64,000 bases of DNA from NCBI RefSeq assembly GCF_000744285.1, contig NZ_JQLQ01000002.1, positions 1,550,001 to 1,614,000 on the forward strand. The letters are read 5' to 3'. A program made the translations under genes and the position numbers. Below the pieces are notes generated by a model, which saw nothing but the letters and a program-made list of their open reading frames with translations, did not search any database and was not told where the DNA came from. Positions 40,164 to 49,751 of this stretch are shown one piece after another (position 1 is the first letter of the stretch; the number at the start of each line of letters is the position of its first letter). Origin of the DNA: Carnobacterium pleistocenium FTR1 (GTDB lineage: Bacteria > Bacillota > Bacilli > Lactobacillales > Carnobacteriaceae).

Positions 40164-41384
40164 TTAATTGTCTTCATCTGTTGTGATATCAGATAGCTGA
40201 TCTCCAAGAATGTCGCCTAACGTAAACCCGGTATCTTCTTCAGGCATATCGTAATTTGTTTCACCTTGTTTCTCTTTTGGTTGATTAGGCTTTTCTTCTA
40301 AAGCTTTGATACTTAAAGAAAGGCGTTGATCTGTTGGATTTACTTCTAAAACTTTTACTTTAATTTCGTCACCTTCACTTAAAATTTCATGTGGAGTTGC
40401 AATATGATTGTGTGAAATTTGTGAAATGTGAACGAGTCCTTCAACACCTGGGAATACTTCAACAAAAGCTCCAAAGCTTGTTAGACGTTTAACTAAACCG
40501 TTTAAAACAGAACCTACTTCTGCACGTTCTTCAATACTATCCCATGGTCCAGGTAATGTTTCTTTGATGGAAAGTGAAATGCGACCTTCTTCTTCATTTA
40601 CAGAAAGAACTTTAACATTAACATCTTCTCCAACAGTTAGTACATCTGAAGGATCTTTGACATGTTCATAAGCAATCTGCGAGATGTGGACAAGCCCATC
40701 TACTCCACCAAGGTCAATAAATGCTCCGAAATTTGTTAAACGGGCAATTTTCCCTTTTACAATTTCGCCTTCAACCAGATGACTCAATAAATCTTTTTTC
40801 TTTTCTATATTTTCAGCTTCAACAACTGCTTTATGTGAAAGAATCAAGCGGTTTTCACTTGGTTCGATCTCAATGATTTTGAATTTTAATGTTTGTCCTT
40901 TATAGCTAGAAAAATCTTCTACAAAATGGACATCTACCATAGAAGCGGGTACAAATCCTCTGACTCCGACATCTACGACTAAACCACCTTTTACTACTTC
41001 TTTAACAGGCGCCTCAATAATCGTTCCTTCATCAAATTCTTTTTGAATCTTTTCCCAAACTTTTTTAGCATCGATCCGACGCTTAGATAGCAGATAACTG
41101 CCATTTTCTTTTTCTTTAATTTCTTTAATCACTACTAAGTCAACGATATCTCCAACATTTACAATCTCTGTAACATCCTCAAATGGTGCAGCTGACAATT
41201 CATTATTAGGAATGACCCCTTCAACTCCGCCACCGATAATACCAACTATAGCTTGTTTATTATCTTGGATAGTTAAGATTTCACCCTTGACAATATCCCC
41301 GATATTGATTTCTTGAACACTGTTCATTGCATCCATCATTGATTCTTGTTCTTCGACTTCGTGGTTTTTTTCATTTTCCGTCAT
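40164..41384 (-). CDS. rpsA: Ribosomal protein S1 homologue
   Basis: 406 residues with four S1 RNA-binding repeats: about residues 28-98, 113-180, 200-270 and 285-355. Motifs include VDVGVRGFVPASMVD, FGAFIDLGGVDGLVHISQIA and FGAFVEVFPGVEGLVHISQIS. Firmicute S1-like (YpfD-type) proteins are shorter than the E. coli six-repeat S1, as here. C-terminal tail is acidic. It follows cmk in the operon order cmk-rpsA, as in other Gram-positives. Confidence 0.95.
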   Translation of the reverse strand: MTENEKNHEVEEQESMMDAMNSVQEINIGDIVKGEILTIQDNKQAIVGIIGGGVEGVIPNNELSAAPFEDVTEIVNVGDIVDLVVIKEIKEKENGSYLLSKRRIDAKKVWEKIQKEFDEGTIIEAPVKEVVKGGLVVDVGVRGFVPASMVDVHFVEDFSSYKGQTLKFKIIEIEPSENRLILSHKAVVEAENIEKKKDLLSHLVEGEIVKGKIARLTNFGAFIDLGGVDGLVHISQIAYEHVKDPSDVLTVGEDVNVKVLSVNEEEGRISLSIKETLPGPWDSIEERAEVGSVLNGLVKRLTSFGAFVEVFPGVEGLVHISQISHNHIATPHEILSEGDEIKVKVLEVNPTDQRLSLSIKALEEKPNQPKEKQGETNYDMPEEDTGFTLGDILGDQLSDITTDEDN

Positions 41385-41487
41385 ATGTTTGCCCTCCTAT
41401 AACTAGCCAATAAAATTCTTTCTATTTGTATTTTAACCAATATAACAAAATATTGCCACAATAACGGCTGAAAACCAAAAAAGAACT

Positions 41488-42165
41488 CTATTTTGTAAGT
41501 TTGTTCTGGATAATTTCGCTAATTTTTCCAACAACTTGTTCAATAGATAAACTAGTTGTATCTAAAAGAATGGCATCTTTAGCCTGAATAAGCGGTGATG
41601 CTTCACGATGAGAATCTTTATAGTCTCGATCCGCAATTTCTTGCTTCAAGATTTCTAATGAAGTTGTTATCCCTTTGCTCATGTTTTCCTTATAACGTCT
41701 TTGCGCTCGTTCATCTACACTTGCTACAAGGAATATTTTAACTTCTGCTGTTGGCAATACGGCAGTCCCAATATCTCGCCCGTCCATAACGACTCCACCG
41801 TGTGCAGCTATTTCTTGTTGTCGTTTAACCAACTCAGTTCTAACTTCACCATGTGCTGAAACAGCGGAAACTAAATTAGTTACTTTTGGCAATCGAATCG
41901 TTTCTGTAACCTCTTGACCATTGACAAACACTTTTTGATTGTCCCCATTTGGTTCAAAAGAGATTGTTAATTCTTTCAACAACTCTACTAGTCTTTTTTC
42001 ATCGGTTACTGCTATATTTTTTTCGATTGCTTGATATGTTAACGCACGATACATTGCTCCAGTATCGCAATAAATGTACCCTAGTTTTTTCGCTACTACC
42101 TTAGCAACCGTACTTTTCCCAGCAGATGCCGGCCCATCGATTGCAATTTTTATTGTTTTTTCCAA
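41488..42165 (-). CDS. cmk: Cytidylate kinase
   Basis: 225 residues: Walker [22 protein letters not shown] at the start, [29 protein letters not shown] and [13 protein letters not shown]. It phosphorylates CMP and dCMP. Normal family length. It lies before rpsA, from which it is separated by about 100 bases. A terminator precedes it. Confidence 0.97.
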   Translation of the reverse strand: MEKTIKIAIDGPASAGKSTVAKVVAKKLGYIYCDTGAMYRALTYQAIEKNIAVTDEKRLVELLKELTISFEPNGDNQKVFVNGQEVTETIRLPKVTNLVSAVSAHGEVRTELVKRQQEIAAHGGVVMDGRDIGTAVLPTAEVKIFLVASVDERAQRRYKENMSKGITTSLEILKQEIADRDYKDSHREASPLIQAKDAILLDTTSLSIEQVVGKISEIIQNKLTK

Positions 42166-42192
42166 ATTTTTGTCCTACTTTCTTATTTATGT

Positions 42193-42224
42193 AAAAAACG
42201 GGCTGGGGCAAACCACCCCAGTCC
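42193..42224 (-). terminator. Terminator after the LysM gene
   Basis: Minus-strand GACTGGGG-TGGTTTG-CCCCAGCC-CGTTTTTT, a GC-rich stem followed by a T-run, between the LysM gene and cmk. Confidence 0.8.
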
Positions 42225-42309
42225 TTTCCTATATCCAAATGATTATTTTAAACTGTGCTCCAAAAAGTAGATTTAGCATCCACTTTAAAGATAAGGTATA
42301 ACCTACTGT

Positions 42310-42918
42310 TTAATTTACTTTTAAAACAGTTCCTACACTGACCGAATCACCTGATATTCCGTTTATGGATTTTAATTCCTCAGTTGTCATATTATGGTTC
42401 AATGCGATTCGATAAAGATTATCTCCTGCTTGAACGGTATAAGTATTCATGGCTTCTTCTTCCACCACTTCAGATTCAGATTCTTCTTCAACAACCGGTT
42501 CTTCTACTATTTGAGACTCTGGTTCTTCTGGCACTATTGCTTCACTTTCGGGTTCAGATTCTGATTCAATACTTTCGCTTTCAGACGAAACTTCAGATTC
42601 TTCTTCAGATTCAGATTCTTCAGAACTGCTTACCTCACTATTGCTATTTTCTGTAATGATCATTCTTTCTTCAGAAGAGCTCAGCGTTTGAGTCGTCTCA
42701 GAATCTTCATTGGACCACCAAAAATACGCTAATAACGGTAAGATAATAACTAATGCTAAAAAAATCAATAATGAAGTTATAACCGGATGCACACTTTTCT
42801 TCGCATTTTTTCTTGCCGTTCTAGAATATTTATCATCTACTAAACTATCATCATCATCAAATTTACGATTCCATGCTTTTTCCTTTTTAGGGTTATTTTT
42901 CGAATTTTTTTTACTCAT
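42310..42918 (-). CDS. YpbE-like LysM membrane protein
   Basis: 202 residues from ATG 42918 (TTAGGAGGAG upstream; the in-frame start at 42948 is unlikely). Basic cytoplasmic N-terminus (about residues 1-45), one membrane segment (VITSLLIFLALVIILPLLAYFWW), a long Ser/Glu-rich linker (about 75-150), and a C-terminal LysM domain (TYTVQAGDNLYRIALNHNMTTEELKSINGI, about 158-200) that binds peptidoglycan. The gene follows recS/ypbB, matching the Bacillus ypbE position; ypbD is missing. Confidence 0.85.
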   Translation of the reverse strand: MSKKNSKNNPKKEKAWNRKFDDDDSLVDDKYSRTARKNAKKSVHPVITSLLIFLALVIILPLLAYFWWSNEDSETTQTLSSSEERMIITENSNSEVSSSEESESEEESEVSSESESIESESEPESEAIVPEEPESQIVEEPVVEEESESEVVEEEAMNTYTVQAGDNLYRIALNHNMTTEELKSINGISGDSVSVGTVLKVN

Positions 42919-42982
42919 TTTTAGTACTCCTCCTAAAACCAAAATCACTATTATTATATCATTGTTACATAGAATTGTCTTA

Positions 42983-44428
42983 CTAATTTCTAATTAAAAA
43001 TAATTCCTTTAAGGTCTCTTCTGCATTTTTTTCTTTTGCGGATAGTCTTTTTTCTTTCAAATCATTTTCCTTATAAAATTCATTAATTCCTACATTACAG
43101 TTAGAGCAGCAAAGAGTTGGTTTGTTTTCTACTTTTTCATCAAAATAATGTAAAAGAAAGGCCCTTTTGCAACTTGATGTTTCAGCATAATCTACCATGT
43201 AGGATAATTGTTGCTGTTTATAAACCGTTCTACTTTTTACTTGATTTTTGGCTGTTTCAATTGATAAATTAGATTTTAAATAATTTTCTATTAATTGCTT
43301 TTGTGTAGGGCTGCAACTACCTTCTAATACTTCTCCTTTTTTGTAACTATATTCCAACATGTCAACCGTTGGCAAGGTATATTCTTGTAAACGGAATTGG
43401 ATCATGCCATCTCCCGGTTCGTATAATAAAAGTGCTAGACTAGGTTCTCCATCTCTACCGCATCTTCCAATCTCTTGTAAATAAGCCTCTGGGCTACCTG
43501 GCAAATGGTAATGTATGATAAATCGAATATTACTTTTATTTATTCCCATTCCAAAGGCACTTGTTGCACAGATGATATCGATCTCATCATGAACAAATTG
43601 CTGCTGGATTTTAATTTTATCCTCTGAGTCTACATCTGAATGGTAGCTTTCAGCAACAATATCCGTTTTATTTCGAATCAATCTAGCAATTTCATCAGCA
43701 GTTTTTTTACTAGAAAAATAAATAATTCCTGGTTTCTCTAATTTTTGAATTTGATTCATTAGTTGCTGATTCTTATCATGTTCACAAATCACGGTAGAAA
43801 AAGCAATGTTTGACCGATCGACCGAATAGATAATCTGCTTGGTATTTTCATTATCAATTTTTAAAGATGTTAAAATCTCTTCTCTAACACGACTCGTAGC
43901 TGTAGCACTTAGCGCCATTGTTAAAGGGAAATTTAATTGCTTACGAATAAGTCCTAAATCTAAATAATCAGGCCTAAAATCTAATCCCCATTGAGAAATA
44001 CAGTGAGCTTCATCAATTGTAAAAAGACTAATAGAAACTTTTTTTAGACAAGTCATGACGTAAGTCTGTTGAAGCATTTCTGGTGAGAGGAAGATAAATT
44101 TATACTCAGAAAGATGGTTTAATACTGATTCTTTTTCATGTGCATCCATTAAGCTGTTGATAGCAGCAACTCTTTTTTCACCCGCTAATTTTAATTGTTC
44201 TACTTGGTCTTGCATCAAAGATAATAAAGGAGAAACAATCACAACCAAACCTTCTAAACAATAACCGGTCAATTGATAGCAAATGGACTTTCCCATCCCT
44301 GTTGGTAACATAACCAATGTATGGTTACCTCCTAAAGCTGCTAAAATTGCTTCTTCTTGTCCGTCTCTAAAAGAGGTATATCCAAAATAGGTCTCTAAAT
44401 TCTTTTTTATGAGATCTTTATTGTCCAA
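42983..44428 (-). CDS. recS: RecQ-family DNA helicase
   Basis: 481 residues from a TTG start (GAGGAG upstream), overlapping the HTH gene's end by 11 bases. Helicase motifs: LPTGMGKSICYQL (Walker A), TIDEAHCISQWG (DEAH), LSATAT, GMGINKSNIRFIIHYHLPGS and QEIGRCGRDG. A short Cys-containing C-terminal zinc region (CKRAFLLHYFDE, CCSNC). Without HRDC domain, it fits the RecS type of Bacillus, whose partner gene ypbB is next. It unwinds DNA in repair. Confidence 0.92.
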   Translation of the reverse strand: MDNKDLIKKNLETYFGYTSFRDGQEEAILAALGGNHTLVMLPTGMGKSICYQLTGYCLEGLVVIVSPLLSLMQDQVEQLKLAGEKRVAAINSLMDAHEKESVLNHLSEYKFIFLSPEMLQQTYVMTCLKKVSISLFTIDEAHCISQWGLDFRPDYLDLGLIRKQLNFPLTMALSATATSRVREEILTSLKIDNENTKQIIYSVDRSNIAFSTVICEHDKNQQLMNQIQKLEKPGIIYFSSKKTADEIARLIRNKTDIVAESYHSDVDSEDKIKIQQQFVHDEIDIICATSAFGMGINKSNIRFIIHYHLPGSPEAYLQEIGRCGRDGEPSLALLLYEPGDGMIQFRLQEYTLPTVDMLEYSYKKGEVLEGSCSPTQKQLIENYLKSNLSIETAKNQVKSRTVYKQQQLSYMVDYAETSSCKRAFLLHYFDEKVENKPTLCCSNCNVGINEFYKENDLKEKRLSAKEKNAEETLKELFLIRN

Positions 44429-45506
44429 AAGTACGACTCCTCTCAACTTGAACTAAGCGATACCACGAAAAAGGAATTTGAGGCATCTTGATTAACAATT
44501 CCTTGTACGTTATTTCTTCATCACTATTAAACAAGGTATTTAGTTGTTTATACTCATTCTGCGGTATAAAACTAGATACCTTGAAATCCGGAAAAATAAT
44601 GGCTAATTCAATAATGTGTTCTGAAATAGTGTTGATTTTTAGTTTTCTTCTCATAGCAATTTTTTCAATCGAGAGTCCTTCTTCCAAATATTGAGCCGTT
44701 AATTTGGTACTTTGGCTTAGACTGCTGAATCGATCTCTAACACATTCTTGATAAATAAAATAAAATAATGGATAATTTTCTTTTTTATCGTTTACTTTAT
44801 TCATTAACTGAATAACAATACGTTGTAGTAAAAAGGCTATTTCAATTGGTTCAACTCCATATTTGACTGCTAATTGAGCACTGGTTTTACCAAATTTTTC
44901 ATGACCTGTTAATTGTGATACGATTATCTCTGCATCAATCGTATTCAGTTCTTTTAGCAGTTGAATCCATTCTTTTCCAAAAGAAACAGCTAGTTCTTGT
45001 TTTTCTAATGAATTCCTTTTCAACCAATTTTTCACCCATAGTTGCCTGTTCCATTCTTTTTCAATGGGCAAATAATAGTTATTTTTATACCGTAATTCCG
45101 AAAGAACTTGAGTCAAAAATAAGATTTTTTTCCAAAACTCTTTAGTTGGTTTTCCTTGGGTCATTTGATTTATATTTATTGGATAAAAATGTTTCGAAAA
45201 ATATTTTTCTACTTCTTTCTTTCCTTTTTCACAAAGATAAAGATCTTCATTGGTTTTTTTTGAATTGATCCACCCTTTGGCAATAAAACGTTGAATCATT
45301 TTATCATATTGTCCACGCTGTAAATGAGGAAAAATCGAAAAAAAGTTTATCATATGATAAGAATGAGCCTTGAATAAAATCGAGGCCGTTCTTTTCCCAG
45401 TTAAAATATGGTATAGCGTTGAAGGTTTAACAGGATGATCTTTAGAATATAATGAAAGACAGAAATACTGGCTATATAAAGATTGTTCCAAGACATTCAC
45501 CCACAT
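44418..45506 (-). CDS. YpbB-like helicase partner with helix-turn-helix
   Basis: 362 residues, resembling YpbB of Bacillus: an N-terminal region (YLSLYSKDHPVKPSTLYHILTGKRTAS) with a winged-helix look, a helical middle, and a C-terminal LEEGLSIEKIAMRRKLKINTISEHIIELAI (about residues 275-305), a helix-turn-helix like those in helicase-associated proteins. It overlaps the recS-type gene, so the two act together. The start ATG lacks a strong ribosome site. The function is inferred from linkage. Confidence 0.78.
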   Translation of the reverse strand: MWVNVLEQSLYSQYFCLSLYSKDHPVKPSTLYHILTGKRTASILFKAHSYHMINFFSIFPHLQRGQYDKMIQRFIAKGWINSKKTNEDLYLCEKGKKEVEKYFSKHFYPININQMTQGKPTKEFWKKILFLTQVLSELRYKNNYYLPIEKEWNRQLWVKNWLKRNSLEKQELAVSFGKEWIQLLKELNTIDAEIIVSQLTGHEKFGKTSAQLAVKYGVEPIEIAFLLQRIVIQLMNKVNDKKENYPLFYFIYQECVRDRFSSLSQSTKLTAQYLEEGLSIEKIAMRRKLKINTISEHIIELAIIFPDFKVSSFIPQNEYKQLNTLFNSDEEITYKELLIKMPQIPFSWYRLVQVERSRTFGQ

Positions 45507-45822
45507 TCTGATTACATATAAAATTTTTTTAATAGAATATATCTATCATTAAATCTAATATACCAAAAATAATTGTTTTTAGGGAATTCTTTTCTAAATT
45601 TAAAAGAATATTAATAACAAATTTCCTATCTAGCTTGGTTATTTGACAGTTTATATGAATGCTTTTAAGGAATCTTTAAGCACTATAAATTACTAACCAG
45701 TGGTTGAAGCCTCAAGTGCTAGGGGCACCTGGGGCGAGAAAAAGCGCAAGATGGTCAGTGATCATGCTTGTACGTAGTTCAAGCAACTACAGTCATGACA
45801 AAGTGGACATTGGGTCTGCTTC

Positions 45823-45860
45823 TTGGAACACCTTCTAAAACACCTTCTAGAACACCATTT
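45823..45860. repeat. Three tandem 12-base repeats
   Basis: Units GGAACACCTTCT, AAAACACCTTCT and AGAACACCATTT follow without gaps, then CAGGTGT that can pair with the AACACC core. It lies in the 515-base intergenic region. Confidence 0.55.
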
Positions 45861-45944
45861 CAGGTGTACTGGCTCTACACAAGCAAACACGTTACATCAT
45901 AAAAAAATTTCTTTTTAAAGCATCCTTACCGTTTGGCGGAGAAC

Positions 45945-46000
45945 CAAAAAATAGACCCTATAGAAAGCACTTTTTTTAGTGTCCGTTCTATAGGGTCCAT
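45945..46000 (-). terminator. Terminator after ribU
   Basis: Minus strand: TGGACCCTATAGAA ... TTCTATAGGGTCTA with inner CACT/AGTG, followed by TTTTTT. The long stem ends the ribU transcript. The plus strand also reads a stem with Ts, so it may be bidirectional. Confidence 0.8.
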
Positions 46001-46021
46001 TTTAATTTTTAGGTTTCTTTT

Positions 46022-46603
46022 TTATTTAAAACTAACTTTTGTCATTTGATTACGAAATAACCAAGTTTTTAATTTTGCAAATAGTAAAATAAATACAGCA
46101 CTTACTATTGCTCCTTTTATTATATTAAAAGGTATAACACCCATTAATAGATAATCACTAATAGGTCCTACACTAAAGTTTAATAATCTTAAATATAAAG
46201 GAAGCAATAAGAAATAATTTACAACTGATAGAACGACTGTTAATGATGCAGTTCCAATCACATTTGCAAAAATAATATTTTTTGTATCATGAATTTTAGA
46301 CTTCATAATCAAATAAATCGGTAATGTATACGCGATTGAAGCGATAAAACTTGCAGTATCCCCAATAGGATATCCTGCATCACCGCCCGTTTGGATATAA
46401 TGAAGCAATGAACGAATAAACGCAATCATTATTCCACCAACTGGACCGTATAAAAACATACCAACCAAAACAGGAATGTCACTAAAGTCTACTTTTAGAA
46501 AAGTAACTCCTGGAATTATTGGAAAGCCAAATGAAATCAAAATGGTTGAAAAAGCAGCCAACATGGCGATTCCCACCATTTTTTTTGTATTACTAGTTTG
46601 CAT
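46022..46603 (-). CDS. ribU: Riboflavin transporter, ECF S-component RibU
   Basis: 193 residues from ATG 46603 with TTAGGAGG. Six membrane segments are visible from MVGIAMLAAFSTILISFGF on. The motif GVTFLKVDFSDIPVLVGMFLYGPVGG is typical of RibU-type S components, followed by RSLLHYIQTGGDAGYPIGDTASF. It imports riboflavin or related compounds with a shared ECF ATPase/transmembrane unit encoded elsewhere. An FMN riboswitch in the leader controls it. Confidence 0.93.
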   Translation of the reverse strand: MQTSNTKKMVGIAMLAAFSTILISFGFPIIPGVTFLKVDFSDIPVLVGMFLYGPVGGIMIAFIRSLLHYIQTGGDAGYPIGDTASFIASIAYTLPIYLIMKSKIHDTKNIIFANVIGTASLTVVLSVVNYFLLLPLYLRLLNFSVGPISDYLLMGVIPFNIIKGAIVSAVFILLFAKLKTWLFRNQMTKVSFK

Positions 46604-46671
46604 AAAAATCCTCCTAAAAGGATTCATCAGCCTAGGCATTTCTGAGTCTATTCAAATAAAAAACAATATAA

Positions 46672-46716
46672 AAATGCTCGTCTATGTTATCTTCAGATAG
46701 ATAACTAAACAGAGCA
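46672..46716 (-). terminator. Riboswitch expression-platform terminator
   Basis: Minus strand hairpin TTATCT-ATCTGA-AGATAA within longer pairing (GCTC...GAGC), followed by TTTTTAT. It lies between the FMN aptamer and the ribU ATG and likely forms when FMN is bound. Confidence 0.65.
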
Positions 46717-46746
46717 CTTGAACAATGATACCTATTCAAATAAACT

Positions 46747-46868
46747 CCATCTTCTTTATCCAGACTTTACTGTCGGTACTGGAATTTAACCAGTTCAACT
46801 AAATAATGCTATTTAGCTCGTGGACTATACCACCGGTCGGGAATCTCACCCTGCCCCTGAAGACGAAT
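46747..46868 (-). ncRNA. FMN riboswitch (RFN element)
   Basis: The conserved RFN segments occur in order on the minus strand: CTTCAGGGGCAGGGTGA, ATTCCCGACCGGTGGTATAG, GTCCACGAGC, then CTGGTTAAATTCCAGTACCG, ACAGTAAAGTCTGGAT and AAAGAAGATGG. It precedes ribU by about 140 bases with a terminator between. FMN binding is expected to lower ribU expression. Confidence 0.93.
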
Positions 46869-46947
46869 CTTTATATTTTTTTTAACAAGTTCATTGTATA
46901 ACATAAGAAAATAAAAATCAACATATTCCTTACTTTTAATTAGTATA

Positions 46948-48744
46948 TTAATCTAAATAGGGTAAATGAATAATAAATCTCGTCTGTTCATTTACTTTAC
47001 TCTTAACTTCAACAAATCCACTATGTGCTTCCACAATGTTTTTTACGATTGATAAACCAATGCCTGTTCCCACTTTATTTCCTTTTATAACCATGCGAGA
47101 TTTATCCGCTTTGTAAAAGCGATCAAACACATAAGGAATGTCTTCTTCTGAAATTCCAGTTCCATTATCGACTACTTCAATTAAAACTTCATCCATAATT
47201 TTATCTAAATGAACCAAAATTTCTACTTTTTTACTTTCTTTTTCTACCAAACTAGTGTGTCTAATAGCATTATTGATCAAGTTTACAAATACTTGATTCA
47301 TTTTATCCTCATCCATAAAATATGAATTTAAATTTGGATCAATTTTCAAATTCAATTGGATATTATTTTTCTCAGACATAGTAGCAAACCGAGTAAATAA
47401 GTTTTCAAAAAAATCTTCAAAATTAACATCCATCTTTGTCAACTTGATGAAACCGGCTTCCATCCTAGAACTATCGAGCATTTCATTCACCATACGATTC
47501 ATTCTAATGGATTCTTCTCCAATTATTTTGGCCATTTCTTTTTTTTCTTCTTGAGTTTCAGCCACATCATCTAAGATAGCTTCACTATATCCTTGTATCA
47601 TAACTAAAGGTGTTCGCAATTCATGAGAGATATTATTTATAAAGTCATTTCTCATAATATCAAGTCGTTTTTCTTTTGTTATGTTTTGAATAGATACTAA
47701 TACACCACGTACACTTTCTAGATTTTCATCAAATAAAGGTATTAAAGTTATCTTGTAATAGTAATCTTCAATATTATTCTCGAAGCTTACTTTCTCTGGA
47801 AATCTTATAACAGCATCGATTCGATACTCTAACGCTTCAGGTATAACCGCTTTCATCAATCGATTGGCTCGGTACGAATGTTGTAAAAATTCGTCTCCCA
47901 GTGGATTAGACATTAATAAGGTTTTATCTTGATTGTAATACAACACTCCAGTAGAAATAGAGGTAACAATATTTTCTAACAGTTCTTTTTCTTGGCGAGT
48001 TGCTGCTCCTGTAACTTCCAATGATTTCCCCATTTTATTCATTGCTAAGGCTAACTGAGCTAACTCATCTTTATAATTCGACTGTGCTTGTTTAGAAAAG
48101 TCATTTTTGGCATAGTCATAGGCTATATCTCTCAATTGTGTTAATGGTTTTCCCATTCTACGTTGGAAATAGTAAAATAACAGGATTCCTACAACGATAT
48201 AAAAAATACCATTAATGGCTGACCACGTTGTCATTCTACTATATGTGCTACTTAAAAATGATAAATCGCCATAAATATAAAGCTGGCCATTTTGACCATT
48301 TGAGTCGAAATTTTGACTTTTTAAAATATATGGTGTATTTATCTTTCTGTCAAACTTGAGTTCATCTACTATTAAAAAATTTGCACCACTTGCTAGAGCA
48401 GTCTCAACTTTACTTGTTAACTTAACTTGATTAAAGTTATTTAATTGGTCATCTAAATGATTATTTGAAGAGTAAATCGGAGGTTCATCTCCTAATTTCA
48501 CCATCAAAGATAAGTGAGAATCATAAGCTTGTAGTTTATCAATATTTTCTATTAGAAAATTTGGATCTTCTTCTAGGATATCAATTAAAGAATTGATAGA
48601 ACTCTCAAAATCCTTTATATAATTGTCTTCTATATTTTTTTTATAAATCATTCCGTATACTTGAGTGGAGATGAAAAAACAAAATCCTATAGCCAACATT
48701 GTCGCTAGCCATGTACGAGTAACTAAACTGCTTAGTTTAAACAT
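46948..48744 (-). CDS. resE: Sensor histidine kinase ResE/SrrB-like
   Basis: 598 residues. Two membrane segments (about 13-32 and 170-192) flank an extracytoplasmic domain. A HAMP domain (about 195-245), PAS-type domain (about 255-360) and the phospho-acceptor motif HELRTPLVMIQGY (about residue 373) follow. The ATPase domain has an N-box VNLINNAIRHTS (about 490), DNGTGISEEDIPYVFDRFYKADKS and GTGIGLSIVKNIVEAH. It pairs with the ResD-type regulator eight bases upstream. Its signal in Bacillus is redox/oxygen. In this fermentative organism the signal may differ; the cytochrome-biogenesis genes (resABC) are absent here. Confidence 0.88.
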   Translation of the reverse strand: MFKLSSLVTRTWLATMLAIGFCFFISTQVYGMIYKKNIEDNYIKDFESSINSLIDILEEDPNFLIENIDKLQAYDSHLSLMVKLGDEPPIYSSNNHLDDQLNNFNQVKLTSKVETALASGANFLIVDELKFDRKINTPYILKSQNFDSNGQNGQLYIYGDLSFLSSTYSRMTTWSAINGIFYIVVGILLFYYFQRRMGKPLTQLRDIAYDYAKNDFSKQAQSNYKDELAQLALAMNKMGKSLEVTGAATRQEKELLENIVTSISTGVLYYNQDKTLLMSNPLGDEFLQHSYRANRLMKAVIPEALEYRIDAVIRFPEKVSFENNIEDYYYKITLIPLFDENLESVRGVLVSIQNITKEKRLDIMRNDFINNISHELRTPLVMIQGYSEAILDDVAETQEEKKEMAKIIGEESIRMNRMVNEMLDSSRMEAGFIKLTKMDVNFEDFFENLFTRFATMSEKNNIQLNLKIDPNLNSYFMDEDKMNQVFVNLINNAIRHTSLVEKESKKVEILVHLDKIMDEVLIEVVDNGTGISEEDIPYVFDRFYKADKSRMVIKGNKVGTGIGLSIVKNIVEAHSGFVEVKSKVNEQTRFIIHLPYLD

Positions 48745-48752
48745 ATTTTTGC

Positions 48753-49478
48753 CTACTTTTCAGATTCTTCTGGAAAAGAATTAAATTTATATCCGAGTCC
48801 CCAAACCGTTACAATCATTTTGGCAGCAGGCTCTGAGTGTTTCGTTAATTTTTCTCTCAGTCGCTTAACATGGGTATCTACTGTTCTTAAATCACCAAAA
48901 AATTCATACTTCCATACTTCGCGCAGTAACTGTTCTCTTCCAAAAATTTGATCAGGAGATTGAGCTAAATATACTAGTAAATCATATTCTTTAGGCGTTA
49001 GGTTGACTGGATTTCCATCTGCCAAAACACGGTGAGATTGGTCATCTATTTCAAAATGCGGCATTTCAATTAAATTGGGATTCACCTTTTCTTTCGGCTT
49101 GGTACTTTGGGTTCTTTTTAAAATAGCCGATACCCTTAAAACCACTTCTCTAGGACTAAACGGTTTCACAATATAATCATCCGCACCGACTTCAAATCCT
49201 TCTATTCGGCTTACTTCTTCTCCCTTAGCCGTTAACATCATAATTGGAGTATTCTTTGTTTCACGTATTTTCTCAGCCACTTCAATCCCATTCATCTTAG
49301 GAAGCATCAAATCTAATAAAATTAAATCATAATCATTCTCTAAAGCCAATTTAATTGCATCTTCCCCATTATCTGCTTCAAATACAAGATAATTTTCTCT
49401 TTCTAAGTACATTTTTAATAGTCTGCGAATTCGGTCCTCATCATCTACTACTAACAAATGTATTACTTCATTTTCCAT
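48753..49478 (-). CDS. resD: OmpR-family response regulator ResD/SrrA-like
   Basis: 241 residues. Receiver domain with acidic DDE at residues 12-14, phospho-acceptor Asp at about 56 (DLILLDLMLPKMNG), conserved Thr and Lys. C-terminal winged helix with LTPKEYDLLVYLAQSPDQIFGREQLL and VDTHVKRLREKL. Placed after rluB and before a ResE-like kinase, as in Bacillus. It controls respiration and stress genes in relatives. Here its targets are unknown. Confidence 0.9.
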   Translation of the reverse strand: MENEVIHLLVVDDEDRIRRLLKMYLERENYLVFEADNGEDAIKLALENDYDLILLDLMLPKMNGIEVAEKIRETKNTPIMMLTAKGEEVSRIEGFEVGADDYIVKPFSPREVVLRVSAILKRTQSTKPKEKVNPNLIEMPHFEIDDQSHRVLADGNPVNLTPKEYDLLVYLAQSPDQIFGREQLLREVWKYEFFGDLRTVDTHVKRLREKLTKHSEPAAKMIVTVWGLGYKFNSFPEESEK

Positions 49479-49684
49479 TTATTTACACCCCATCAATTTA
49501 CATTAGGTCTTTTTTATAAGATACCAATCCTAGTGTTAGTATACACAACATTTGTTCCATTTTTCAACTAATTCAAATGATTCCATGTTTAAAAGATGAA
49601 ACGTCTCTAGTATGATCCTTTTATAAGACAAAAAGTAATCAACTTATTAATTACTCGAATAAAATTTATTCAGCTATAAAAATA

Positions 49685-49727
49685 AACCCCCTGAAATTAG
49701 ATTTTTAGGTCCAACTTTTTGGGGGTC
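49685..49727 (-). terminator. Terminator after rluB
   Basis: Minus strand GACCCCC ... GGGGGTTTATTTTT with a long loop (about 25 bases). GC-rich stem and T-rich tail fit an intrinsic terminator between rluB and the resDE pair. Confidence 0.55.
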
Positions 49728-49751
49728 GCACATTTTATTTTTTTAGATTGC

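Larger units (their letters stand above)
45507..46021. other. 515-base non-coding region between ypbB and ribU
   Basis: No convincing gene on either strand. It holds the ribU terminator (about 45945-46000), a hairpin GTAGTT-CAAGC-AACTAC (about 45774-45790), and three tandem 12-base units of the type GAACACCTTCTA (about 45823-45860). The part 45690-45900 is GC-richer than the flanking AT-rich DNA. It could be a decayed mobile or structured RNA element. See findings. Confidence 0.5.
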
